Below are positions 1 to 9,433 of a stretch of 64,000 bases of DNA, one piece after another (the first letter of the stretch is position 1; the number at the start of each line of letters is the position of its first letter). The stretch covers positions 6,830,001 through 6,894,000 of the forward strand of contig NZ_CP120997.1 of the NCBI RefSeq assembly GCF_030719295.1. Direction: 5' to 3'. Under the pieces are notes generated by a model. That model saw nothing but the letters and a program-made list of their open reading frames with translations. It was not told the DNA's origin and searched no databases. This DNA is from Streptomyces sp. Mut1 (GTDB taxonomy: Bacteria; Actinomycetota; Actinomycetes; Streptomycetales; Streptomycetaceae). The translations under genes were made by a program, and so were the position numbers.

Positions 1-318
1 GACGAAACCGGCCATCGACAGGCCGCTGCCGCCGGGGCCGCCCGGGTTGACCAGCAGCGGACCCTGGAAGGTCTTCGAGGTGTGCGGGACCCGGGTCAGG
101 GCGAGGGTGACCTCGCGGCCGGCCGGGTCGTCGTGGTCGAGCGGCGAGCGCACCGTCGCGCACTGGAGCGTCGGGTACGACTTCGTCGCGCAGTCCTTCC
201 AGGCGAGCGGTGCGGTGCTCGGCGTGCCGGTGTCCGCCGTAGCCGGGGCAGGGACGGCGGTCACCAGACCGGCGACCGTCGCTCCGACGGCGAGCAGCAT
301 TCCTGGACGGTTCGTCAT
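1..318 (-). CDS. Secreted alpha/beta hydrolase, S33 tripeptidyl-aminopeptidase type (C-terminus outside window)
   Basis: Only the first 106 codons are present; the gene runs off the left edge. Translation starts MTNRPGMLLAVGATVAG and continues with an Ala-rich hydrophobic stretch that reads as a Sec signal peptide of about 28 residues. The mature part has the conserved opening of Streptomyces secreted S33 hydrolases: WKDC, then a block ending in LLVNPGGPGGSG, which forms the oxyanion-hole region. The catalytic Ser/Asp/His lie beyond the window. By family the enzyme would remove N-terminal tri- or dipeptides from extracellular peptides. The start is the ATG at 318. It is transcribed away from the rest of the window. 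Confidence 0.85.
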   Translation of the reverse strand, partial: MTNRPGMLLAVGATVAGLVTAVPAPATADTGTPSTAPLAWKDCATKSYPTLQCATVRSPLDHDDPAGREVTLALTRVPHTSKTFQGPLLVNPGGPGGSGLSMAGFV

Positions 319-450
319 ATGGCCTCCCGTGGTGGGGGATCACGGCTGCGCCGGGCGCAGCCCCCGCCGGATGTTCCCCGGATTCGGGGACGGGAGGACC
401 TGTTGGGGTGAGAGATGACCCGTTTGCCCGTGTGCTCGGGCGGTGCCGGC

Positions 451-1509
451 TCAGAGCAGGGTCAGCTGGGTGGGTTCGGTGCCCGGCCCGGAGCCGTCCC
501 GCGGGGGCCGCGGTTCACGTCCGGGCAGGCGGCGGGAGGTCCCGCGGTGCGAGGGCCCGATGCCGTACTCGGTCGCCAGCTCATGGACGTACCGGGTGAT
601 GCGGCGCTGGTACCAGGTGGGTGCGTAGGCGCCGTCCGCGTACAGCCGCTCGTAGCGCCGCACCAGGTGCGGGTGGTGGCGGCCGAGCCACTCCATGAAC
701 CACTCGCGGGCCCCGGGGCGCAGATGCAGGACGAGCGGGGTCACCGAGGTCGCCCCGGCGGCGGCGATCGCGCGGACCGTCGCCCGGAGCTGGTCGGGGC
801 TGTCGCCGAGGTGCGGGATGACCGGTGCCATCAGCACTCCGCAGCCGATGCCGTGCTCGCTCAGCGTGCGGACGACATCGAGGCGGCGCTCCGGCGAGGG
901 GGTGCCGGGCTCCACGGTCCGCCACAGCTCGGGGTCGACGAAGCCCACCGAGACCGAGACGCCGACCTCCGTGACCTCGGCGGCCTGCCTCAGCAGCTCC
1001 AGGTCGCGCAGGATCAGGGTGCCCTTCGTCAGGATCGAGAACGGGTTCGCGTGGTCGCGCAGTGCGGTCAGGATGCCCGGCATCAGCCGGTAGCGGCCCT
1101 CCGCCCGCTGGTAGCAGTCGACATTGGTGCCCATCGCGACGTGGGCGCCGTTCCAGCGCGGTGAGGCGATCTCGCGGCGGACCAGCTCGGGGGCGTTGAC
1201 CTTGACGACGATCTGCGAGTCGAAGCCGAGCCCGGTGTCGAGGTCGAGATAGCTGTGGGTCTTGCGGGCGAAGCAGTAGACGCAGGCGTGGGTGCAGCCG
1301 CGGTACGGGTTCACCGTCCACTCGAACGGCATCCGGGAGGCGCCCGGCACCCGGTTCACGATCGAGCGGGCCCGGATCTCGTGGAAGGTGATGCCCCGGA
1401 ATTCGGGGGTGTCGAAGGTCCGGGTCGTCACCGCGTCCGCGGCGAAGAGCGCACCCGTACCGCCTATGGGGTGATTGGCGTTGTTTTCAGCCAGATTGTC
1501 CCAGCGCAT
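451..1509 (-). CDS. Radical SAM protein, Rv2578c / SplB-like family
   Basis: A 352-residue protein with the radical SAM cluster motif CTHACVYC (Cys72, Cys76, Cys79), which binds a 4Fe-4S cluster for reductive cleavage of S-adenosylmethionine. Length and the motif context (NPYRGCTHACVYCFAR) match the Rv2578c-type branch of COG1533, distant relatives of spore photoproduct lyase; the substrate is unknown. The C-terminus is Arg/Pro-rich and probably disordered. The ATG at 1509 is chosen because GAGGAGG sits just upstream; upstream in-frame starts lack a ribosome site. The gene is divergent from the SRPBCC gene, and a LexA-like palindrome lies in its promoter region, so a DNA-damage link is possible but inferred. 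Confidence 0.85.
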   Translation of the reverse strand: MRWDNLAENNANHPIGGTGALFAADAVTTRTFDTPEFRGITFHEIRARSIVNRVPGASRMPFEWTVNPYRGCTHACVYCFARKTHSYLDLDTGLGFDSQIVVKVNAPELVRREIASPRWNGAHVAMGTNVDCYQRAEGRYRLMPGILTALRDHANPFSILTKGTLILRDLELLRQAAEVTEVGVSVSVGFVDPELWRTVEPGTPSPERRLDVVRTLSEHGIGCGVLMAPVIPHLGDSPDQLRATVRAIAAAGATSVTPLVLHLRPGAREWFMEWLGRHHPHLVRRYERLYADGAYAPTWYQRRITRYVHELATEYGIGPSHRGTSRRLPGREPRPPRDGSGPGTEPTQLTLL

Positions 1510-1536
1510 GGACGCCTCCTCGGTAGCTCTGGACCG

Positions 1537-1554
1537 AGAATAGAACACTTGTTC
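1537..1554 (-). promoter_or_regulatory. LexA-like box (GAAC-N4-GTTC) next to a -10 element
   Basis: The palindrome GAACACTTGTTC occupies 1543-1554. It matches the GAAC-N4-GTTC core of actinobacterial LexA (SOS) boxes, although the outer CG/CG pair of the usual consensus is absent. Directly beside it on the minus strand is TATTCT (1542-1537), a TAnnnT -10 hexamer for the radical SAM gene that starts at 1509. A bound repressor would cover the promoter. No convincing -35 is visible. Confidence 0.45.
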
Positions 1555-1657
1555 CCTTGATCGTTTCCTCCCCTTCGTCCCGGACCGGATTTTGAGCAGG
1601 ACCCCCGAGGTGGTTGGCTCAGCACACCCGGAACAACCGAGTGCTGGAGGAACAGCC

Positions 1658-2101
1658 ATGGCGCAGGTCGAAGCCACGACGGAGCGGATCATCGCGGCGG
1701 ACGCGGAGGCGGTGTTCGACGCGCTGGCCGACTACAAGGAGGTCCGGGGCAAGGTGCTGCCCGCCCACTTCAGCGAGTACGAGGTGCGCGAGGGCGGGGA
1801 CGGCGAGGGCACCCTCGTCCACTGGAAGCTCCAGGCCACCAGCAAGCGGGTGCGCGACTGCCTGCTCGACGTCAGCGAGCCGACCGACGGGCAGCTCGTG
1901 GAGAAGGACCGCAACTCCTCGATGGTCACCACCTGGACCGTCACCCCGGCCGGCGAGGGCAGGTCCAAGGCCGTCGTCTCGACCGTGTGGAACGGCGCCG
2001 GGGGTATCGGCGGCTTCTTCGAGAAGACCTTCGCGCCCAAGGGGCTCGGCCGCATCTACGACGAGCTGCTGCAGAACCTCGCCGCCGAGGTCGAGAACTG
2101 A
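1658..2101 (+). CDS. SRPBCC family protein (polyketide cyclase/dehydrase-like fold)
   Basis: A 147-residue single-domain protein. It opens MAQVEATTERIIAADAEAVF, the typical first strand of the START/Bet v1-like SRPBCC fold, in which a beta-strand is followed by a helix beginning after AEAVFDALADY. The long C-terminal helix (GLGRIYDELLQNLAAEVEN) closes the hydrophobic cavity. The fold binds small hydrophobic ligands; the ligand is not known here. The start ATG at 1658 is preceded by CTGGAGGAA at good spacing. It is transcribed divergently from the radical SAM gene and has no partner downstream, so its role cannot be inferred from context. Confidence 0.85.
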   Translation: MAQVEATTERIIAADAEAVFDALADYKEVRGKVLPAHFSEYEVREGGDGEGTLVHWKLQATSKRVRDCLLDVSEPTDGQLVEKDRNSSMVTTWTVTPAGEGRSKAVVSTVWNGAGGIGGFFEKTFAPKGLGRIYDELLQNLAAEVEN

Positions 2102-2285
2102 CGCTCCGCCACGTGGTCCGGCCTCACCGGTTCGGGTGGTCTTTGTGGCCGGGCGGTTGTGCGCCGTAGTGGCTCCCACCGGGGGATACGCCCCCTGAGT
2201 GCGCCGTCAGCGCCCCCCGTCGCGTTTGCCCTCGCTTGTCGCACGATGCGAGAAATGGGCGGCAGCGCGACGAGGGGAGCGGCAC

Positions 2286-4754
2286 GTGGTGGGTGGCATC
2301 ACTCTGTTGGAGGACGAGCCGGGCGGTCCGGAGGGCGCCGAAGCGGCGCCCGCGGCCGCTCCGCCTCCGCCGCCGCCCGCCGCGAAGGAAGCCCCCGGCG
2401 GCGACGCGCCCGGTGGGACCGAGACGGACCCGCGCCGCATCCGGCTGATCTTCGTCGGGCTGATGCTCACGCTTCTGCTCGCGGCGCTCGACCAGATGAT
2501 CGTGGCCACCGCGCTCCCGAAGATCGTCGGTGAGCTGCACGGCCTGGAGAAGATGTCCTGGGCGGTCACCGCCTATCTCCTCGCCTCCACGATCGGTCTG
2601 CCGGTCTACGGCAAGCTCGGTGACCTCTTCGGGCGCAAGGGCGTCTTCCAGTTCGCCATCGTCGTCTTCGTCGTCGGCTCCGCGCTGGCCGGCTGGTCAC
2701 GCACCATGGACCAGCTGATCGCCTTCCGGGCCCTCCAGGGCGTCGGCGGCGGCGGGCTCATGATCGGCGTCCAGGCGATCATCGCGGACGTGGTCCCGCC
2801 CCGCGAGCGCGGCCGGTTCATGGGGCTCATCGGCGCGGCCTTCGGCCTCGCCTCCGTGGCGGGCCCGCTGCTCGGCGGCTTCTTCACCGACCACGCCTCC
2901 TGGCGCTGGTGCTTCTACATCAACGTGCCGTTCGGCCTGGTCACCTTCGCCGTGATCACCGTCGTCCTCAAGCTCCCCCGGCCCACCGTGCGCCCCCGGC
3001 TCGACATCCTCGGCGCCGCCCTGCTCGCCGCCGCCTCGACCTGCCTGGTGCTGCTGACCAGCTGGGGCGGTACGGAGTACGCCTGGGGCTCGGGCACCAT
3101 CCTGGGGCTGGGGGCCGGCGCCGTCGCGACGACTGCGCTCTTCCTCGTCGTCGAGCGCCGCGCCGCAGAACCGATCATCCCGCTGCGGCTGTTCCGCGAC
3201 TCGATCTTCAACGTCACGGCACTGGTCGGCGCGGTCGTCGGCGTCGCGCTGTTCGGCGCGGCCAGCTATCTGCCGACCTTCCTCCAGATGGTCGACGGGG
3301 CCACCGCCACCGAGTCCGGGCTGCTGATGCTCCCCATGATGGGCGGCATCGTCGGCGCCTCCGTCGTCTCCGGCCAGCTCATCTCCCGCACCGGGCGCTA
3401 CCGCGTCTACCCGATCGCGGGCTGCGCCGTCTCCGCGGTGGGCATGTGGCTGCTGTCCCGGATGGAGACCGGCACCCCGCGCATCGAATACAGCATCGCG
3501 CAGGCGGTGCTCGGCCTCGGGATCGGGCTCGTCATGCCGGTGCTGGTCCTCGCCGTGCAGAACTCCGTACGCCCCGCCGACCTCGGCTCCGCGACCAGCG
3601 CCAACAACTACTTCCGGCAGATCGGCGGCAGCGTCGGCGCCGCCGTCTTCGGCACCCTGTTCGCGGGGCGGCTGGCCGACGCGCTCGCCGTGCGGCTGCC
3701 GTCCGGGGTGGAGCTCCCCGACCCCGGGTCGATCAGCCCGCAGCTGGTGCACGCGATGGAGCCCGCCCTGCGGGACGCCTACATCCAGGCGTACGCCGAC
3801 GCCATGCCCCGGATCTTCCTCTACCTCGTGCCGGTCCTCGTGCTCGGCCTGTTCTTCGCCTTCTTCCTCAAGGAGAAACCGCTGGTGTCCCACAGTTCCG
3901 AAACCACCGCAGCCGGTCCTGAGACCACCGCGGCCGAGCCCGCCGCGATCCCCTCCGCCCGCACCGACCCGGGCACCACGTCCGCCGGATACCTCTCCGG
4001 GGTCCCGGTCTCCGGCAGCGTCCAGCACCCGGACGGTACGAAGGTCCCGCGCGCCGCCCTCACCCTCATCGACGTCCAGGGGCAGCAGGTCGGCCGGGGC
4101 GCCAGCGGGGACGAGGGGCGGTACGCGCTCAGCGTGCCGGGCGCCGGTTCGTACGTCCTGATCGCCGCCGCCGGGGGCCACCAGCCGCAGGCCGTCAGCG
4201 TCACCGTCGGCGAACGGCCCGTCGAACTCGACGTGGTGCTTGGCGGCGCGGGCCGGCTCGCCGGAACGGTGGTGACCGCCGACGGCGTGCCCGTACGGGA
4301 CGCGGCCGTCACCCTGACCGACGTACGGGGCGAGGTCGTCGCCTCCACGCGCACCGGCCGCGAGGGCGGGTACGTGATCACGGAGCTGGTGGCGGGCGAG
4401 TACACCCTCGCGGCCTCCGCCCCGGCGTTCCGGCCCGCCGCCCTCCCGGTCAGCGTGCAGGCGGCCAGGGAGACCCGGCAGGACATCGAGCTGGCCGGCG
4501 GCGCCGTGCTGCGCGGGATCGTCCGGGCCGGCGGCGGGCGGCCCGTCGAGGACGCCCGCGTCACGCTCCTGGACGCGGCGGGCAACGTCGTGGACACCGT
4601 GACCACGGGGCCCGACGGGGCGTTCCGGTTCGTCGACCTGTCCACCGGCGAGTACACCGTGATCGCGGCCGGCTACCCGCCGGTGGCCACCGTGCTCCAG
4701 GTCGCGGGCGGCGGGCGCACCGAGCGCGACCTCCAGCTGGGGCACGAGGACTGA
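2286..4754 (+). CDS. MFS drug exporter (DHA2, 14-TM) with a C-terminal tail of three carboxypeptidase-regulatory-like repeats
   Basis: About 822 residues. Residues 50-530 are a DHA2-type major facilitator with 14 predicted membrane segments; the loop [11 protein letters not shown] is the classical MFS A-motif, and [18 protein letters not shown] is typical of EmrB/QacA-like proton antiporters. A linker rich in Thr/Ala/Glu (about 535-575) leads into three consecutive repeats of about 80 residues with the beta-sandwich pattern of CarboxypepD_reg domains (V-G-x-V-x-x-x-x-G-x-P-V-x-x-A-x-V-x-L, ending G-x-Y). Such tails are absent from ordinary DHA2 exporters. The Ala/Pro-rich N-terminus (poly-Ala and poly-Pro runs) should be cytosolic. 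GTG at 2286 is chosen for GAGGGGAG at 2272-2279. Confidence 0.85.
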   Translation: MVGGITLLEDEPGGPEGAEAAPAAAPPPPPPAAKEAPGGDAPGGTETDPRRIRLIFVGLMLTLLLAALDQMIVATALPKIVGELHGLEKMSWAVTAYLLASTIGLPVYGKLGDLFGRKGVFQFAIVVFVVGSALAGWSRTMDQLIAFRALQGVGGGGLMIGVQAIIADVVPPRERGRFMGLIGAAFGLASVAGPLLGGFFTDHASWRWCFYINVPFGLVTFAVITVVLKLPRPTVRPRLDILGAALLAAASTCLVLLTSWGGTEYAWGSGTILGLGAGAVATTALFLVVERRAAEPIIPLRLFRDSIFNVTALVGAVVGVALFGAASYLPTFLQMVDGATATESGLLMLPMMGGIVGASVVSGQLISRTGRYRVYPIAGCAVSAVGMWLLSRMETGTPRIEYSIAQAVLGLGIGLVMPVLVLAVQNSVRPADLGSATSANNYFRQIGGSVGAAVFGTLFAGRLADALAVRLPSGVELPDPGSISPQLVHAMEPALRDAYIQAYADAMPRIFLYLVPVLVLGLFFAFFLKEKPLVSHSSETTAAGPETTAAEPAAIPSARTDPGTTSAGYLSGVPVSGSVQHPDGTKVPRAALTLIDVQGQQVGRGASGDEGRYALSVPGAGSYVLIAAAGGHQPQAVSVTVGERPVELDVVLGGAGRLAGTVVTADGVPVRDAAVTLTDVRGEVVASTRTGREGGYVITELVAGEYTLAASAPAFRPAALPVSVQAARETRQDIELAGGAVLRGIVRAGGGRPVEDARVTLLDAAGNVVDTVTTGPDGAFRFVDLSTGEYTVIAAGYPPVATVLQVAGGGRTERDLQLGHED

Positions 4755-4771
4755 GCGCACGGCTGGCAAAG

Positions 4772-4808
4772 GGGTGGTGCGCCGCCGAGTGCGCCGGGCG
4801 CACCACCC
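4772..4808 (+). terminator. Hairpin terminator after the MFS gene
   Basis: GGGTGGTGCGCC (4772-4783) pairs perfectly with GGCGCACCACCC (4797-4808), a 12-bp GC-rich stem with a 13-nt loop that begins 18 nt after the stop codon. There is no U-tract, as is common in Streptomyces. Confidence 0.7.
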
Positions 4809-4908
4809 TCGTGGGTGATTCCGCCGATGACCCACGGACGCCGGTCGCCGCCCCGTACCGTGGAGTCACGCGCCGCGGCATGTCGCGGTGAGGAAGGAGC
4901 CTTCCCTC

Positions 4909-7361
4909 ATGGACCTCGGTGTGTCGCCGCACAGGACACCACAGCCGCGTGACACCGCGGCGGGCCGGGTACCGCTGGCCGTGGTCGTCGTCGACACGGA
5001 CGGACTCGTCTCGCACTGGTCCACCGGAGCCGGAAGGCTCTTCGGGATCACCCGTGCGCAGGCGGTGGGCTGCCCGGCCGGTGAACTCCTCCCGGTCTCC
5101 GGAGCGCTGTCCCCGGGTGACGGTCCATCGGCGGAAGCGGAGCGCACCGATCAGGGGCCCGCGCTCGACAGCTCGCTGAGCGGCGACTTCGCCTACCCGG
5201 CGGCGGGGAGCGCCCGGCTGGACGACCCCGGCCGCGGCCGGATCGACGTGCTGTGGTGGGCCTACCCGCTCGTCGGACCCGGCCCGGAGCGGCTGCTCGT
5301 GCTCGCCGCCGACGGCGCGCGACTGCGGGGCGCGGAGGGCGGCGAGGATGCCCGGACCCGGACCGTCGCACCCGGATTCGCCGCCCACACCGACTTCCCG
5401 GGCTACCCGGAGCTGTCGGCGCGGCTGCCGGAGATCCTGCCGAACATGAGCGTGCAGGAGGCCACGAGAATCGTCGCCCAGGTCCTCGAACTGGGCTACC
5501 CCGTGCTGGAGTTCAGTCACCACGACCGCATTCCGGTCACCCCCGACTGGGGTGTTCCGAAGCGCGCCGGAGGCATCCCGGCACAGGGCGAGGGACACGC
5601 CGCCGACGGGGAGGCGGCCCCGCGCGCCGTGCCCCGGCCCGAGCTGGACCTCGAATACGCGGCGGTCAGGGAGCGGCTGGAATTCCTCAACGAGGTCAGC
5701 GGCCGCATCGGCACCTCACTCGACCTCGAACGCACCATCCGCGAGGTCACCAGCGCCGCCGTGCCCCGCTTCAGCGACTTCGCGGGTACGCATCTGCGCG
5801 CCGCCGTCCTGGCCGGCGAGGGTTTTCCCGACGGGCCGCCCGACGTCACCACGGTCTGGCACCGCGTCTGGGTCGAGCACAACGACGAACCGGGCCGCTG
5901 CGCTGGGACGACACCGTGCCCGTCGGCGAGTCGATCGCCTTCCCCGAGCACACCCCGTTCTTCCAGTGCATGGTCACGGGCGAGCCGGTCATCGTGCCCT
6001 ATGTCAGCGAGGAGCTGAGCAACCGGATCTCGGGCGAGTTCGAGAAGCGGGACCTCAGGCCCCTGATCACCCACCGCTCGCTGCTCATCGTGCCGCTCAA
6101 GGCCCGCGACGTGGTGCTCGGCTTCATGGTGCTCATGCGCCGCCCCGGCCGGGAGCCCTTCGACGACATGGACCGCACCACCGGCGCCGAACTCGCGGCC
6201 CGCGCCGGGCTCGTACTCGACAACGCCCGCATGTACACCTACCAGGAGAACGTCGCCGAGACGCTCCAGGACAGCATGCTGCCCAACGTCGAGCCCCGCA
6301 TGGCGGGTTGCGACATCGCCACCCGCTACCTGCCGGGCACCCGGCTCGGCCGGATCGGCGGCGACTGGTTCGACTCGGTGAAGCTCCCGGGCTCGCGGAC
6401 CGCGCTCGTCGTCGGTGACGTGATGGGGCACGGGCTCAACTCGGCGGCCATGATGGGCCAGTTGCGCACCGCGGTCCTGACCATGGCCACCATGGAGCTG
6501 CCACCGGCCCAGCTCCTGCGCAATCTGGACGACCTGGCCCAGCGCCTCGGCGAGCAGTACCTCGCGACCTGCCTCTACGCGGTCTACGACCCCATCGGCC
6601 ACGAGCTCCAGATCGCCAACGCGGGCCACATCCCGCCGGTCCTGGTCCGGGCCGAGGACGGCCGGGCCGAACTCCTGGACCTGCCGACCGGGGCTCCGAT
6701 CGGTGTCGGCCAGGTCGCCTTCGAGACGGCCACCGTCCGGGTGCGACCCGGCGACCGGCTGATCCTGTGCACGGACGGCCTGGTCGAGGTGCGCGGCCAG
6801 GACATCGGGGCCGGACTCGCCGCGCTCTGCGCCTCCGCCGCCCATCCCGCCGCGTCGATGGACGACGCCTGCGACACCATCATCCGCGCCCTGAACCCCA
6901 GGGACGGCCGTAAGGACGATGTCGCCCTGCTGATGGCCCGGCTCAACGGGATCGGGGACGACGACGTCGCCGAGTGGCAGCTCGCCCTCGACCCGCGCGA
7001 GGTCTCCCGGGCCCGCCGCCTGGTGCGCGGCAAGCTGCTCGACTGGGAGCTGCCCGACGCGGTGGAATCGGCCGAACTGATGGTCAGCGAGCTCGTGACC
7101 AACGCCGTCAAGCACGGCCGGACCCACCACATCGGGCTCCGCCTGGTCCGTACGGGCGCGCTGCTGTGCGAGGTCAGCGACGACGAGCCCGCCCCCGCCT
7201 CGCTCCTCGGAGTCACCGCGAACGACGAATTCGGGCGCGGCCTCGTGGTGGTGAGCAGTCTCGCCCGCGAGTGGGGCACCAGCGGAACGGCGCGTGGCAA
7301 GACCGTCTGGTTCGAGCTGGCCCTCTCCCGGCCGTCCCGCCCGCTGATGAACGGCTGGTAA
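4909..7361 (+). pseudogene. Frameshifted PAS-GAF-SpoIIE phosphatase-HATPase regulator
   Basis: Two overlapping reading frames together encode one Streptomyces-type multidomain regulator of about 817 residues. The first frame (from ATG 4909, ribosome site AGGAAGGA at 4891-4898) carries a PAS domain (about 25-75) and the start of a GAF domain (about 254). After Gly-Arg at 5893-5898 the coherent sequence jumps to another frame, continuing RWDDTVPVGES. One extra C at 5898/5899 would restore ...GRLRWDDTV... and a single open frame to 7361. Downstream are the rest of GAF, a PP2C/SpoIIE phosphatase (RIGGDWFD, about 445-660) and an RsbW-like ATP-binding domain (about 690-815). Intact relatives control anti-sigma/anti-anti-sigma switches. 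As given, the first frame stops at 6018, so phosphatase and kinase domains would be lost. A sequencing error is equally possible. Confidence 0.75.
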
Positions 7362-7461
7362 TCACAAGGCAGTTGCGTCCCAACCCTTGCCCCGGGGCCA
7401 CTCGGGGCAGTAGTCCCTGGCTGAGCGAAGTGAGTGTGCACGACGGGACTTGGGAGTACGC

Positions 7462-8181
7462 ATGGGTGTGTCGGAGCAATACCGTGAGGCGTGGGAAGGC
7501 TACTGGGCGGCCACGTCGGACCGGCCAGGCGAGGCGATCTGGGACGCGGAGGCCGCCCTGAGCGCCGTACCGCACAGCCGGCTGCTCCTGCCGCACGCGG
7601 ACGCCACCCTGCCCGTCGTCGACCTCGGCTGCGGCAGCGGTACGCAGACCCGTCATCTGGCCACCCTCTTCCCCCGGGCGATCGGGGTGGACCTCTCGCA
7701 CGCCGCGATCGACCACGCCCGGCGGGCCGACACCGGGCAGGTCGCGGAGTTCGCCCAGCTCGACCTGACCGACGCGGACGCCGTACGCGCCCTGCACGAG
7801 CGGATCGGCGACGCGAACGTCTACATGCGGGCCGTGATCCACCAGAGCGACCCCGAGGCCCGGCCGGCCGTCGCGGCGGCCGTGGCGACCCTGCTGGGGG
7901 AGCGGGGCCGGGCCTTCGTGGCCGAGCTGACGCCCGCCTCCAAGGAGGTGCTGCAACGGGCCGCGCAGGGCCCGGACGGCCCCCCGGTGAAGCTGCGCCG
8001 GGTCTTCGAGCACGGGCTCAAGCCGGCGAGCGCCGCCGAGGAGGAGGTCCCGGAGCTGCTGAAGGCGGCCGGGCTGACCACCCTGGACAGCGGGGAAACG
8101 GTCCTGCCGCAGACCGAGACGCTGGCCGACGGGACCAGGATCGACCTGCCGGCGAGGTGGTTCGTGCTGGCCGCCGGCTGA
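7462..8181 (+). CDS. Class I SAM-dependent methyltransferase
   Basis: A 239-residue protein with motif I VVDLGCGSGTQ at about residues 50-60, motif II ending GVDLSHAAI, and an acidic motif (AQLDLTDAD) consistent with a Rossmann-fold methyltransferase. The C-terminal third contains a small substrate-capping region, but no family-specific motif identifies the acceptor. ATG at 7462 is used, following TGGGAG. It sits alone between the frameshifted phosphatase gene and a convergent LysR gene, and is followed by a strong hairpin, so it is probably monocistronic. Confidence 0.8.
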   Translation: MGVSEQYREAWEGYWAATSDRPGEAIWDAEAALSAVPHSRLLLPHADATLPVVDLGCGSGTQTRHLATLFPRAIGVDLSHAAIDHARRADTGQVAEFAQLDLTDADAVRALHERIGDANVYMRAVIHQSDPEARPAVAAAVATLLGERGRAFVAELTPASKEVLQRAAQGPDGPPVKLRRVFEHGLKPASAAEEEVPELLKAAGLTTLDSGETVLPQTETLADGTRIDLPARWFVLAAG

Positions 8182-8191
8182 CCCGTACGCG

Positions 8192-8229
8192 GCCCGGCCC
8201 CGGACGCGTGAACCCGTCCGGGGCCGGGC
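8192..8229 (+). terminator. Strong hairpin after the methyltransferase gene
   Basis: GCCCGGCCCCGGACG (8192-8206) pairs with CGTCCGGGGCCGGGC (8215-8229), 15 perfect base pairs around an 8-nt loop, starting 10 nt after the stop. The remaining bases up to 8413 hold no gene that I can see. Confidence 0.75.
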
Positions 8230-8413
8230 AGGGCCCGCACGGCGGCAGCCGGGGCGGCCGCGACGCCCCGGGCCGTGTCCGCGAAGTCCGGTCCGGCCCT
8301 CGACGCCTGGCAAGCGCCCCCGCCGTACCGGCCGAGATCCCGAGTACGTCCCGTACGAGGGACTCCGGCCGGCCCGGCGTTCGCCGGGGCGCTGAGCGGC
8401 TGAGCCGGCCCGG

Positions 8414-9304
8414 TCAGCGCCCGTCCTCCTCCCGTACCAGCGCCATGAGGGCCCGCGCCCCCGGGCTCATGGCCCGCGCCTCGGGAAGGACCACGACGCT
8501 CTCGTAGAACACCCCGTCCGCCCCGTCGAGCCGTACGGCCGCCAGACCCCGCGCCTCGGGCTTGCGCGAGAAGTGGTGCGGCACGACCGCGATGCCCAAC
8601 TGCTCGTGCACCAGCTCCAGCAGGCTGTGCACGTCGGTCACCTCCAGGGCCACCGTGCGGCGGGCACCGGCCGCCCTGAACGCCGCGTCGGCCGCGCGGC
8701 GCGGCCCGAAGTCCGGGTGGAAGTCGATGAACGGCTCGTCGGCCAGCTCCGCCCAGCCCGCCCGGTCCGCCGCCGCCAGCCGGTGGCCCGGCGCGCACAG
8801 CAGGACCATGGGCTCCCGGGCCAGCGGGACCAGCTCACCGCGCCACCCGGCCGGGCTCACCGTCGCGGCGAAGGCGATGTCGAGCCGCCCGCCCGCCACC
8901 CCGTCCACCAGCTTCGCCGTGCCCTCCTGGCGCAGCCGGATGTCCATGTGCGGATGCGCGCGGTGGAAGGCGGCGAGCAGCCGGGGCAGCCGCAGCCCGG
9001 CCACGCACTGCTCCACGCCCACCGACAGCGTGCCGCGCAGCAGGCCCCGTACCGCGGCGACGGCGTCCTTCGCGGCCCGCACCCCGGCCAGCGTGCGCTC
9101 CGCCTCCACCAGCAGGGCGCGCCCCGCCTCGGTCAGCCGTACGCTGCGGGTGGTCCTGCTGAACAACGGCGTCCGCAGCTCCTGCTCCAGCGCCCGCACG
9201 GAGGCGGAGAGACCGGACTGCGAGACGGCGACCCGCTCGGCGGCCCGGGTGAAATGCCGTTCCTCGGCGACCGCGACGAAATGTTCCAGCTGACGCAACT
9301 CCAT
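8414..9304 (-). CDS. LysR-type transcriptional regulator
   Basis: A 296-residue regulator opening MELRQLEHFVAVAEERHFTR, the standard LysR winged-helix start; the HTH covers about residues 18-37 (AAERVAVSQSGLSASVRALE). Residues 90-290 form the periplasmic-binding-protein-like effector domain. It is divergent from an aldo/keto reductase gene, the usual arrangement for a LysR activator and its target. The start ATG at 9304 has no ribosome site; TATATT lies 8 nt before it, so the mRNA leader is very short. A dyad ATTGAG-N11-CTGAAT overlaps this start and is a plausible binding site. Confidence 0.9.
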   Translation of the reverse strand: MELRQLEHFVAVAEERHFTRAAERVAVSQSGLSASVRALEQELRTPLFSRTTRSVRLTEAGRALLVEAERTLAGVRAAKDAVAAVRGLLRGTLSVGVEQCVAGLRLPRLLAAFHRAHPHMDIRLRQEGTAKLVDGVAGGRLDIAFAATVSPAGWRGELVPLAREPMVLLCAPGHRLAAADRAGWAELADEPFIDFHPDFGPRRAADAAFRAAGARRTVALEVTDVHSLLELVHEQLGIAVVPHHFSRKPEARGLAAVRLDGADGVFYESVVVLPEARAMSPGARALMALVREEDGR

Positions 9305-9305
9305 G

Positions 9306-9328
9306 ATTGAGAAATATAGGTCCTGAAT
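9306..9328. promoter_or_regulatory. LysR-type operator (dyad with 11-bp spacer)
   Basis: ATTGAG (9306-9311), an 11-bp A/T-rich spacer and CTGAAT (9323-9328) form a dyad with the spacing typical of LysR boxes. It overlaps TATATT, the apparent -10 of the LysR gene, and lies in the 129-bp gap shared with the aldo/keto reductase gene. That position would allow autorepression and divergent activation. Confidence 0.4.
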
Positions 9329-9433
9329 CCAAGCGGAATCTCCTGTTGGACTGCTGGATCGATGTGAGCGAGCCTGGACCTGTGCCCGTTCCCCGACCGG
9401 GCGAACCGGAACATCTCTCCCGTGGAGCCTCGT

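Noticed and set aside
2697..4835. Long antisense open frame (712 codons) opposite the MFS gene
   Set aside because: Its composition is the low-information Gly/Arg/Asp-rich pattern produced opposite GC-rich genes; the plus strand has clear MFS motifs and codon bias.
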